This document shows, one piece after another, positions 57,561 through 64,000 of a DNA stretch of 64,000 nt. The number at the start of each line of letters is the position of its first letter. Positions within the stretch are counted from its first letter, which is position 1. Location of the stretch: the NCBI RefSeq assembly GCF_044458865.1, contig NZ_JBITIH010000019.1:98971-162970 (forward strand). Reading direction: 5' to 3'. Both the position numbers and the translations under genes were made by a program. The notes under the pieces are model-generated. The model saw only the letters and a program-made list of their open reading frames with translations, did not search any database and was not told the origin of the DNA. The DNA comes from Micromonospora_G sp044458865 (lineage in GTDB: Bacteria > Actinomycetota > Actinomycetes > Mycobacteriales > Micromonosporaceae).

Positions 57561-58190
57561 TCACCGGCTCACGCCCGGCTCGATCCGCTGGGCCTGGCGG
57601 TAGACGTGGGTCATCCGCTGCCCGACGGTGAAGACCGAGACCGCGGCGAGCAGCCAGAGCGCGACGGTCAGCGCGTGCGGGACGCCGGCTCCCTGGAGGA
57701 TGCCGCCGATCCCGACGATGATCAGCCGCTCGGTACGCTCCGCGATACCCACGTTGGCGGTCATACCGAGCCCTTCGGCCCGCGCCTTGACGTAGGAGAC
57801 GACGCCGCCCGCGACGAGGCAGACCAGCGCGCCCGCAACCCCCCAGCGATCGTTTTCGGTGGCGAGCCAGTAGGCCACCGCCCCGAAGACCGCCCCGTCG
57901 GCGACCCGGTCCATGCTGGAGTCGAGGAAGGCGCCGAACTTGGTGGAGCCGCCGGACATTCGCGCCATCGTCCCGTCGAGCAGGTCGGTGAGCGCGAAGA
58001 AGGTGACGATGATGGCACCGGTGACCAGTTCACCGCGAGCACCGAAGCCGAGGGCGCCCACCAGCACGCCGACGGTTCCGGTCACGGTGACCGCGTTGGG
58101 GGTCACGCCGCGGCGCAGCAGCGCGCGGGCGACCGGTTCGATGACGCGGGCCAAACCCGCTCGGGCTGATACTTGGAAGATCTTCGCCAT
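57561..58190 (-). CDS. pgsA: CDP-alcohol phosphatidyltransferase, phosphatidylinositol phosphate synthase
   Basis: A 209-residue membrane enzyme with about six helices and the CDP-alcohol motif spread over DLLDGTMARMSGGS...GAFLDSSMDRVAD (D-x2-DG-x2-AR-x8-G-x3-D-x3-D intact). In actinobacteria the gene before patA and pimA makes phosphatidylinositol phosphate from CDP-diacylglycerol and inositol phosphate. It heads the pgsA-patA-pimA operon. The divergent neighbour starts at 58486, with a CRP-like palindrome in between. Confidence 0.94.
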   Translation of the reverse strand: MAKIFQVSARAGLARVIEPVARALLRRGVTPNAVTVTGTVGVLVGALGFGARGELVTGAIIVTFFALTDLLDGTMARMSGGSTKFGAFLDSSMDRVADGAVFGAVAYWLATENDRWGVAGALVCLVAGGVVSYVKARAEGLGMTANVGIAERTERLIIVGIGGILQGAGVPHALTVALWLLAAVSVFTVGQRMTHVYRQAQRIEPGVSR

Positions 58191-58298
58191 GGCGGTCTCA
58201 CGATAACGGTCGCCCGACCGGTCGCGGTACGCCCGGTGTGCTTACTTCGCGCTGTGTGGTTGTGTACCGTCCGGCGCCGGCAGGATCAAGCACGGGAG

Positions 58299-58314
58299 TG
58301 TGACCCAGGTCACG
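58299..58314. promoter_or_regulatory. CRP-like palindrome between pgsA and the EF-G-like gene
   Basis: TGTGACCCAGGTCACG matches the CRP/FNR pattern TGTGA-N6-TCACA at all but the last base, and GTGACC/GGTCAC is a perfect inverted repeat. It lies in the 295-base divergent region 58191-58485, which otherwise shows no gene or RNA. Confidence 0.5.
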
Positions 58315-58485
58315 CTACGAAACGGCACCTTCCCGGCACACCACGCGCCAGCCGAGGATATCGCCGCACGGGTGACCGGAGCCGCCTCCCGTCGAACCCG
58401 ACGGTCACCCACCAGACTTCGACATGCCAGGGCTGGCCAACAGCGTGTCGCGACGATCGACCACCGGCAGAGGGAGGAGCGCCCG

Positions 58486-59757
58486 ATGGCGCAGCACAGT
58501 CAGGACGAGGACGGAACCGATCTGGCACCGGTGACGGGCGAGCCCTCCGAGATCCGCAACGTGGTTCTCGTCGGCCACCCCGGAGCCGGCAAGACCGCGC
58601 TGGTCGGGGCGCTGTCGGCGGCGACCGGTGCCGGCGGTACCGCCCCCGACCGGGGAGCGGCCCCGCAGCGCTCGGTCGAGCTGACCTGCACCACGCTGCG
58701 GTACGACGGGATCAAGCTCAACCTGCTCGACACCCCCGGGTCCGCCGAGTTCGCCGACGAACTGCGCGCCGGGCTGCGCGCCGCAGACGCCGCCCTCTTC
58801 GTCGTCTCGGCCGCCGGAGGCATGGACGCGGCGACGGTCGACCTCTGGGAGGAGTGTGCCGCGCTCGGCATGCCCCGGGCCGTCGCCATCTCCCGGCTCG
58901 ACCACCCCAAGGCCGACTTCGACGAGGCCGTGGCGCTCAGCCAGCGGCTCTTCGACGACAACGTGCTGCCGTTGCACCTGACGATGCTCGGCGACGACGG
59001 CGTCTCGGTCGCGGGCCTGCTCGAACTGATCACCCGGCGGGTCCTCGACTACACCGGAGGGCTCCCCGCGGTGGTACGCGAACCCGAACCGGAACACCTG
59101 CCGGCCATCGGCGAGGCCCGCGACGAGCTGGTCGAGACCATCCTCGCCGAGAGCGAGGACGACACCCTGATGGACCGGTACCTCGACGGTGAGGAGATCC
59201 CGGCCGACGTCCTCATCGACGACCTGGAGACCGCGGTCACCGGCGGGCACTTCTACCCGGTCGTGCCGGTCTGCGCGGAGACCGGGGTCGGCGTCGACGC
59301 GCTGCTGGAGGTCCTGACCGGCAGCTTCCCCTCCCCGCTGGAACGCGACCTGCCGGTGATCACGGGGGTGGACGGCTCCCCCCGGCCTCCGCTGCCCTGC
59401 GACCCCGACGGCCCGCTGGTCGCCGAGGTGGTCAAGACCACCGTCGACCCGCAGGTGGGCAAGATCTCCCTGGTACGGATCTACTCCGGCACGCTCCGCC
59501 CCGACCAGGCCCTGCACGTCAGCGGACCGGCCGAAGGTGGTCAACCGGGCCACGGAACCGAAGCTCACCTCGATCGGCTCCACCTCCCGCTGGGCGAGAG
59601 CCTGGGTGCGGGCGAGACCCGGCGCGCGGTTCCGGCCTGCGTCGCGGGCGACATCTGTGTCATCACCGGCGTGGCCGCTGCCGAGGCCGGCGACACCATC
59701 TCCGCCTCCGGGGATCCGCTGCTCGTCGAGGCGGGGGAAACCGACGACCAGCCGTGA
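58486..59757 (+). CDS. EF-G-like GTPase truncated after domain II
   Basis: A 423-residue translational-GTPase relative. P-loop GHPGAGKT, G3 LLDTPGSAEF and the EF-G2 hallmark LRAADAALFVVSAAGGMDAAT are present, followed by the G-prime-like region and a domain II (GPLVAEVVKTTVDPQVGKIS, LVRIYSGTLRPDQALHVSG). It then stops at ISASGDPLLVEAGETDDQP, where full EF-G2 proteins (about 720 residues) continue into domains III-V. The NKxD motif is replaced by SRLD and the switch I segment is shortened. GTP binding is plausible, ribosomal translocation is not. The ATG follows GGGAGGAGC. Function unknown. Confidence 0.85.
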   Translation: MAQHSQDEDGTDLAPVTGEPSEIRNVVLVGHPGAGKTALVGALSAATGAGGTAPDRGAAPQRSVELTCTTLRYDGIKLNLLDTPGSAEFADELRAGLRAADAALFVVSAAGGMDAATVDLWEECAALGMPRAVAISRLDHPKADFDEAVALSQRLFDDNVLPLHLTMLGDDGVSVAGLLELITRRVLDYTGGLPAVVREPEPEHLPAIGEARDELVETILAESEDDTLMDRYLDGEEIPADVLIDDLETAVTGGHFYPVVPVCAETGVGVDALLEVLTGSFPSPLERDLPVITGVDGSPRPPLPCDPDGPLVAEVVKTTVDPQVGKISLVRIYSGTLRPDQALHVSGPAEGGQPGHGTEAHLDRLHLPLGESLGAGETRRAVPACVAGDICVITGVAAAEAGDTISASGDPLLVEAGETDDQP

Positions 59758-59805
59758 GTCCACCGGCCGGCGCGTGCCCCGCGCCGGCCGGTCGATCCAC
59801 CACCG

Positions 59806-60816
59806 TCAGCGCTGTTCCGGCGCCGTACGCAGGGCGGCCAGCAGGCGCTCCACCTCGGCCAACTGGGCGGACGTGAGCGGCCCGTACGCCAACGCGCCTG
59901 CGTTCTCCTCCACCTGGGCCACGGTCCGGCAGCCCGGGATCGGCACCGTACGGCCGCTGCGCGCCCAGAGGTAGCCGAGCGCCCCCTGGGCCAGGGTGCG
60001 GCCGTCGACGGTGAGCGCCTCCCGGACCGCTTCGACCCGTGCCAGCCACTCCGGTGCCGGACGACCGTCCCGGAACCAGTCCAGCCACTGCGGGGCGATG
60101 CCGCGTACGTCGTCCGCGCCGAGGGTGGTCGTGGCCGTGTACTTGCCGGTCAGCAGCCCCATCCCGAGCGGCCCTCGGTTGATGCTCGCGAGGTTGTGCT
60201 TCTCACACACCGCGAGAACCTCGGCCGAGTCCTGGAGCACCGAGAAGGAGTGCTGGATGGCGGCGGTGTGGGTGCCGCCGAGCGCCCACGACTCGGCCCG
60301 GTCGGCGAAGTCGGTGCTCCACCCGTACCACCGGACCTTGCCCTCGGCGACCAGGTCGTTCAGGGTGTCGAGCAGCGGCTCGGCGAGGTTGACGTCGAGG
60401 TCGTTGAGGTGGAGTTGGTAGAGGTCGATCCGGTCGGTGCCGAGCCGGCGTAGTGATGCCTCGGCCGCCCGCCGGAGGTACGTCGGGGACCAGTCCGGCC
60501 CGGTGGCCTGCCGGGTCTGCTCGTTGAAGGTGCTGCCCCACTTGGTGGCGATCACCACCTCGTCACGCCGTCCCGCCAGGGCCCGGCCGAGCACCCGCTC
60601 GCTGTGTCCGGCGCCGTAGACGTCGGCGGTGTCGAAGAAGGTCACGCCGAGTTCCAGCGCGCGGTGGATCGCCCGGGTCGACTCGTCGTCGTCCACCTGT
60701 CCCCAGCCCAGCGGCTGGTCACCGGCGAACCATGGCCCGCCGATGGCCCAGCATCCCATGCCGAGGGCACTGACTTCGATCCCGCTGCGTCCCCACACCC
60801 GTGTGCTCACCGTCAT
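59806..60816 (-). CDS. Aldo/keto reductase
   Basis: A 336-residue NADPH-dependent reductase of the AKR superfamily. Catalytic Asp and Tyr are in FFDTADVYGAGHSE, the lysine in VIATKWGS, and the histidine in LYQLHLNDLD; the NADPH-binding end has VPIPGCRTVAQVEEN. It reduces carbonyl compounds; the physiological substrate is not evident. It converges with the EF-G-like gene (48 bases between stops) and diverges from the MFS gene. The ATG at 60816 has no strong ribosome site. Confidence 0.92.
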   Translation of the reverse strand: MTVSTRVWGRSGIEVSALGMGCWAIGGPWFAGDQPLGWGQVDDDESTRAIHRALELGVTFFDTADVYGAGHSERVLGRALAGRRDEVVIATKWGSTFNEQTRQATGPDWSPTYLRRAAEASLRRLGTDRIDLYQLHLNDLDVNLAEPLLDTLNDLVAEGKVRWYGWSTDFADRAESWALGGTHTAAIQHSFSVLQDSAEVLAVCEKHNLASINRGPLGMGLLTGKYTATTTLGADDVRGIAPQWLDWFRDGRPAPEWLARVEAVREALTVDGRTLAQGALGYLWARSGRTVPIPGCRTVAQVEENAGALAYGPLTSAQLAEVERLLAALRTAPEQR

Positions 60817-60877
60817 GCCGCCGAGCGTGCCATCTCCCCCGCCGAGGATCCAGATGAAGATCTTGGCACCTCATAAC

Positions 60878-60932
60878 TTAACGCTTGTTAGTTAACGGAT
60901 GTTAGTCTAGCTTCTAGCCTTACAGCCGTTAA
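60878..60932. promoter_or_regulatory. Repeated TTAACG elements in the MFS promoter
   Basis: Two 14-base direct repeats, TTAACGCTTGTTAG (60878-60891) and TTAACGGATGTTAG (60892-60905), are followed by an inverted CCGTTAA at 60926-60932. The stretch is far AT-richer than its surroundings and contains the promoter of the exporter at 60949. Probable operator of the TetR protein encoded at 62502. Confidence 0.6.
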
Positions 60933-60948
60933 CTTAAGGAGCGGGACC

Positions 60949-62493
60949 GTGACAGCCGTGACCGAAGACAACCTGAGCGGCCATCCGCGCCGCTGGGCGG
61001 CGCTGGGCGTACTGAGTCTGACCCTGGTCGCCGTGACGCTGGACAACTCCGTGCTCAACACGGCGCTGCCCTCGCTCGCACGCGACCTGCACGCCAGCAC
61101 CGCCGACCTGCAATGGATCACCGACGCGTACACCTTGATCTTCGCCTCGGCGTTGATCCTCGCCGGAGCAATCGGAACGCGACTCGGCATGCGGCGTGCC
61201 CTGATCGGTGGCCTCGTCGTCTTCGGCGGCGGCTCGGTGGCCGCGGCCCTCTCCGACACACCCACGCAGCTCATCGCCTGGCGCGCCGTGATGGGACTCG
61301 GGGCGGCGTTCGTCATGCCCGCGACCCTGGCGATCGTCACCCGGATGTTCCCGCCGCACGAACGGGCGAAGGCGTTCGGCGCCTGGTCGGCCGCCGCCGG
61401 GGTCGGCGTACTCGTAGGACCGGTCACCGGCGGCGCCCTGCTGCTGCACTTCTCCTGGAGCAGCACGTTCTGGATCAACGTACCGATCGTGGCGCTCGCC
61501 CTCGCCGGAATCCTCGCCGTCGTCCCCCGCATCCCGGCGCAGTCGAGCGGGCGGCTCGACCTCCTCGGCGCGCTGCTCTCGACACTCGCGATCGCGGCAC
61601 TGGTCGACGCCATCATCGAGGCGCCGCAACGCGGCTGGACCGACACCACCACCCTCGGCGAGACCGGCGCGGCAATCCTGCTCGCCGCCGTGTTCGTCTG
61701 GTGGGAACTGCGGGTGCCCCACCCGCTGGTACGCCTGGACCTGTTCGCCAACCGCCGGTTCGGGCTGGCCTCGCTGGCGCTGGCGGTGACCTTCTTCGCG
61801 CTCTTCGGCACGCTCTTCGAACTGTCGCAGTACCTGCAACTGGTGCACGGCTACTCGCCCCTGCTGGCCGGGCTCGGGGCGGTACCGTTCGCGGTCGCCA
61901 TGTCGGTCGCGTCCGCCACGTCGTCGCTGACCACGGCTCGGCTCGGCACCGCCAGAGCGCTCACGATCGGCCTGCTGCTGGTCGCCGCCGGGCTGGGCGC
62001 ACTCGCCACCGCCACGACAGACACGGCGTTCCCGGTCATCGCCGGCTTCACCGCCATCGTCGGACTGGGCATGGGCATGCTGATGGCGCCGGCCAGCCTG
62101 GAGATCAACGGATCGGTGCCGGCGAGGTACGCCTCGATGGCGAGCTCGCTCCAGAGCGTGATCCGTGAGCTGGGAGGGGTGCTCGGAATCGCCGTGGTCG
62201 GGGCGATCGTCTCGACCCACTACCGCTCCACCATGGCCGACGCGCCGTCCGTCGCCGGTCACGACCTGCCCTCGGCGCACGCGGTCGCCGCCGCCACACC
62301 CCCGCCCGGGGCGGGCGAACTCCTGGCCACGGCCGACCACGCCTTCACCGTCGCGATGGGCCGAGGGCTGCTCGTCGCCGCCGGGGTGGCCCTGGTGGCC
62401 GCCATCGCGGTCGGCGTCGGACTCCGGCGCCGCCCGACACCCGAGTCGGTGCCGTCCGACGTCGCCGAGCCCGAAGTGGTCGTCGCGGGATAA
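60949..62493 (+). CDS. MFS drug exporter, DHA2 family
   Basis: A 514-residue, 14-helix proton-coupled exporter. Motif D1 is in LVAVTLDNSVLNTALPSLAR, motif A corresponds to GAIGTRLGMRRALIGGLVVF and motif C to SAAAGVGVLVGPVTGGALL. The GTG at 60949 follows AAGGAG. The TetR gene starts nine bases downstream, so the pair is a self-contained, drug-inducible efflux module, a second copy of the TetR/MFS arrangement at 34-36 kb but with the opposite gene order relation and little similarity in the regulator. Confidence 0.92.
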   Translation: MTAVTEDNLSGHPRRWAALGVLSLTLVAVTLDNSVLNTALPSLARDLHASTADLQWITDAYTLIFASALILAGAIGTRLGMRRALIGGLVVFGGGSVAAALSDTPTQLIAWRAVMGLGAAFVMPATLAIVTRMFPPHERAKAFGAWSAAAGVGVLVGPVTGGALLLHFSWSSTFWINVPIVALALAGILAVVPRIPAQSSGRLDLLGALLSTLAIAALVDAIIEAPQRGWTDTTTLGETGAAILLAAVFVWWELRVPHPLVRLDLFANRRFGLASLALAVTFFALFGTLFELSQYLQLVHGYSPLLAGLGAVPFAVAMSVASATSSLTTARLGTARALTIGLLLVAAGLGALATATTDTAFPVIAGFTAIVGLGMGMLMAPASLEINGSVPARYASMASSLQSVIRELGGVLGIAVVGAIVSTHYRSTMADAPSVAGHDLPSAHAVAAATPPPGAGELLATADHAFTVAMGRGLLVAAGVALVAAIAVGVGLRRRPTPESVPSDVAEPEVVVAG

Positions 62494-62501
62494 TAACCGG
62501 C

Positions 62502-63239
62502 ATGAGCCCGACGACCGGACGTGTCCGCAACCGCCGCGGCGAGGGCGATCTCCTCCGTAACGAGATCGTCTCCGCCGCGGAGCGGCTCGTCGCGCAGGCG
62601 GGCGGCGACGAGACGTTGACGCTGCGGGCCATCGCCCGGGAGGCGGGTATCTCCGCGCCGTCGATCTACGCGCACTTCGACGACCTGGCGGCGGTACGCG
62701 ACGCGCTGCTGGACGCCGGATTCGACCGGCTGAGCCAATCGATCGACGACTCCATGCGTACGCTCGGCGCCACCACCGACCCGGTGCGGCGGCTGCTGGC
62801 GGGCTGTCGCGCGTACGTCGACTTCGCCATGCGCGAGCCGGCCGCCTACCGGCTGCTCTTCAACCGGGGACGCCCCTCGGGCGAGGTTCCGCCGCCGGAC
62901 CAGGTGCCACCAGCTCCGCTGCCGGACCAGGTGCCACCAGCTCCGCTACCGGCTCAGGCTCCACCGCCCTCGGACCCCAGCTCGCCGGGCCTGGACCAGA
63001 TCCCGCCGACCGAGCGGCACCACCTCGACGCTTTCCGGATGCTGATCGACGGTGTCAGCAACTGCGTCACCGCCGGCCGCTCGACCAGCACCGATCCGGT
63101 CGCCGACGCCACCGCCCTCTGGACCGCGCTACACGGTGCGGTGTCCCTGCGCCAGCACCTGCCGAAGTTCCCGTGGCCGCCGCTGCACGACGCGGCGGAC
63201 CGGTTCGCCGTCGAACTGGCCCACCTCACCCCCGCCTGA
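62502..63239 (+). CDS. TetR-family regulator with WHG-type C-terminal domain
   Basis: A 245-residue repressor. The HTH is LLRNEIVSAAERLVAQAGG, TLRAIAREAGISAPSIYAHF and DDLAAVRDALLDAGF. The C-terminal domain has YVDFAMREPAAYRLLFN and ALWTALHGAVSLRQH (WHG-like). Between them, at about residues 132-160, a Pro-rich insertion contains two copies of PDQVPPAPL from a 27-bp tandem repeat. It follows the exporter by eight bases and very likely represses it through the TTAACG repeats. Confidence 0.9.
   Translation: MSPTTGRVRNRRGEGDLLRNEIVSAAERLVAQAGGDETLTLRAIAREAGISAPSIYAHFDDLAAVRDALLDAGFDRLSQSIDDSMRTLGATTDPVRRLLAGCRAYVDFAMREPAAYRLLFNRGRPSGEVPPPDQVPPAPLPDQVPPAPLPAQAPPPSDPSSPGLDQIPPTERHHLDAFRMLIDGVSNCVTAGRSTSTDPVADATALWTALHGAVSLRQHLPKFPWPPLHDAADRFAVELAHLTPA
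62895..62948 (+). repeat. 27-bp in-frame tandem repeat in the TetR gene
   Basis: Copies at 62895-62921 and 62922-62948 differ only at the last base and encode PDQVPPAPL twice; a degenerate third copy (PAQAPPP) follows. This is the second 27-bp tandem duplication inside a gene in this window. Confidence 0.95.
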
Positions 63240-63247
63240 CCCGCACC

Positions 63248-63294
63248 CGGGTCAGACCCAGGCCGCCGGACCTCTGCTCGGGTCAGACCCAGGC
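63248..63294. repeat. 16-bp direct repeat at the end of the HIT gene
   Basis: CGGGTCAGACCCAGGC occurs at 63248-63263 and again at 63279-63294. The second copy spans the HIT gene stop codon (TCA at 63283-63285 on this strand), so the first is a duplicate of that end. Confidence 0.85.
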
Positions 63295-63846
63295 GGCGGC
63301 GAGCAGGTCGCGGGTGTCGGTGAGAAGCTGCGGCAGAACTTTGGTACGCCCGATCACCGGCATGAAGTTGGCGTCGCCGCCCCAGCGGGGCACCACGTGC
63401 TGGTGCAGGTGGGCGGCGATGCCGGCACCGGCGACCCCACCCTGGTTCATCCCGATGTTGAACCCGTGCGCGCTGCTGACCCGCCGGACCACCCGCATCG
63501 CGGTCTGCGTCTGCGCGGCCAGTTCGGCGGTCTCCGCCGCGTCGAGTTCGCTGTAGTCGGCCACGTGCCGGTACGGGCAGACCAGCAGGTGCCCCGGGTT
63601 GTACGGGTACAGGTTCAGCACCACGTACACCGTCTCGCCCCGGGCCACCACCAGGCTGTCGGCGCCCTGGCGGGAGGGGGCCAGGCAGAACGGACAGCCG
63701 GACGGTTTCTCGTACCCCTCGTCCGGCTTGTCCTGCCCGGAGATGTAGGTCATCCGGTGCGGGGTCCAGAGCCGGTCCAACCCGTCCGGTGTCCCGGTCT
63801 CGTCGGCTGGAACGTCGGTTTCCGTGTGCTGCGCCGCCCCTGTCAC
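63283..63846 (-). CDS. HIT-domain nucleotide hydrolase/phosphorylase
   Basis: A 187-residue histidine-triad protein. The triad is HLHQHVVPRWGGD, with NLYPYNPGHLLVCPYRHV as the nucleotide-binding strand and a zinc-type CPFC plus downstream histidine pair near residue 45. By position and length it corresponds to Rv2613c of M. tuberculosis, described as a diadenosine tetraphosphate phosphorylase; that activity is inferred here. The GTG at 63846 lies seven bases after AGGAT and is preferred over the open frame to 63894. In mycobacteria pgsA follows directly, whereas here 5 kb intervene. Confidence 0.9.
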   Translation of the reverse strand: MTGAAQHTETDVPADETGTPDGLDRLWTPHRMTYISGQDKPDEGYEKPSGCPFCLAPSRQGADSLVVARGETVYVVLNLYPYNPGHLLVCPYRHVADYSELDAAETAELAAQTQTAMRVVRRVSSAHGFNIGMNQGGVAGAGIAAHLHQHVVPRWGGDANFMPVIGRTKVLPQLLTDTRDLLAAAWV

Positions 63847-63904
63847 ACCGGTGATCCTACGGTCAGCGCAAGCGGGTCCCACCCCCGCCCGCACCCGCCG
63901 GAAA

Positions 63905-63938
63905 CGTTAGGAAGGGCCCCTTCCTCTACCGAAAGCGG
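63905..63938. repeat. GGGCCC-family repeat, copy 6 (left arm and loop only)
   Basis: GTTAGGAAGGGCCCCTTCCT followed by CTACCGAAAGCG matches the left arm and loop of copy 3, but the right arm is missing: the sequence after it (GGCGGATTCC) is unrelated. It lies upstream of the HIT gene. The rest of the window, to 64000, shows no gene. Confidence 0.8.
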
Positions 63939-64000
63939 GCGGATTCCAGGGGTCGTTGCAACACGGTGGTTAGTCGGTGACGGTTAGGAGCTTAGCGAGG

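Noticed and set aside
58300..58485. In-frame N-terminal extension of the EF-G-like protein from 58300
   Set aside because: The added 62 residues are Arg/Ala-rich without similarity, and GGGAGGAGC directly before 58486 marks the real start.

Overview
The window reads as a chromosomal segment of a high-GC actinomycete, most likely a member of the Micromonosporaceae. This rests on codon use that is strongly G/C-ended at third positions, many GTG and TTG starts, mycobacterial-type phosphatidylinositol mannoside genes, and short paired proteins that resemble Micromonosporaceae-specific families. Species cannot be named from the sequence. About 60 protein genes are supported. I found no rRNA, tRNA, CRISPR array, insertion sequence or replication origin.

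The backbone is a conserved minus-strand information/lipid block. Reading from high to low coordinates it runs: HIT hydrolase (63.8 kb), pgsA-patA-pimA (58.2-55.4), a small membrane protein, pdxS-pdxT (54.6-53.1), yebC (52.8), ruvC-ruvA-ruvB (31.0-28.8), yajC-secD-secF (28.6-25.0), apt (24.9), rel (24.1), then plus-strand cyclophilins (19.2-21.0), a metallo-beta-lactamase-fold hydrolase (18.8) and hisS (18.0). From general knowledge this is the same order as the Rv2613c-Rv2580c region of Mycobacterium tuberculosis. Two blocks interrupt it: about 21 kb between yebC and ruvC (31.0-52.1 kb) and about 5 kb between pgsA and the HIT gene (58.2-63.2 kb).

Region by region: 0.1-4.8 kb holds a DUF1684 protein, an RloA/RloB-type ATPase-effector pair with lower GC than its surroundings (probable acquired phage defence), a frameshifted small gene, a small HTH protein and a PEBP lipoprotein. 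4.9-9.7 kb is a complete urease operon, ureABCFGD, without ureE. 9.7-15.5 kb has an SMR efflux protein, a DUF998 membrane protein, a secreted SGNH hydrolase and a PadR-ABC-FtsX export operon. 15.6-31.0 kb is an acyl-ACP desaturase followed by the conserved block. The 31-52 kb insert holds a 3-hydroxybutyrate dehydrogenase with a GAF/PucR regulator, a TetR/MFS efflux pair, an aminotransferase, a PAP2 phosphatase, a CseBC-like two-component system with a lipoprotein, a membrane acyltransferase, a YncE-like beta-propeller lipoprotein, a C4-dicarboxylate transporter divergent from a DcuSR-like system, a TrmH methyltransferase, a Tat-exported metallophosphoesterase and an LtrA protein. The 58-63 kb insert holds a truncated EF-G-like GTPase, an aldo/keto reductase and an MFS/TetR pair.

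The most distinctive non-coding feature is a family of six copies of a GGGCCC-centred inverted repeat with a conserved A-rich loop. They lie at or next to gene 3' ends, and in two cases supply the stop codon. Other points worth a look are a 24-codon reading frame with a strong ribosome site wedged between secD and secF, a first cyclophilin that has lost its catalytic arginine, the EF-G-like GTPase that stops exactly after domain II, and several palindromic operators.
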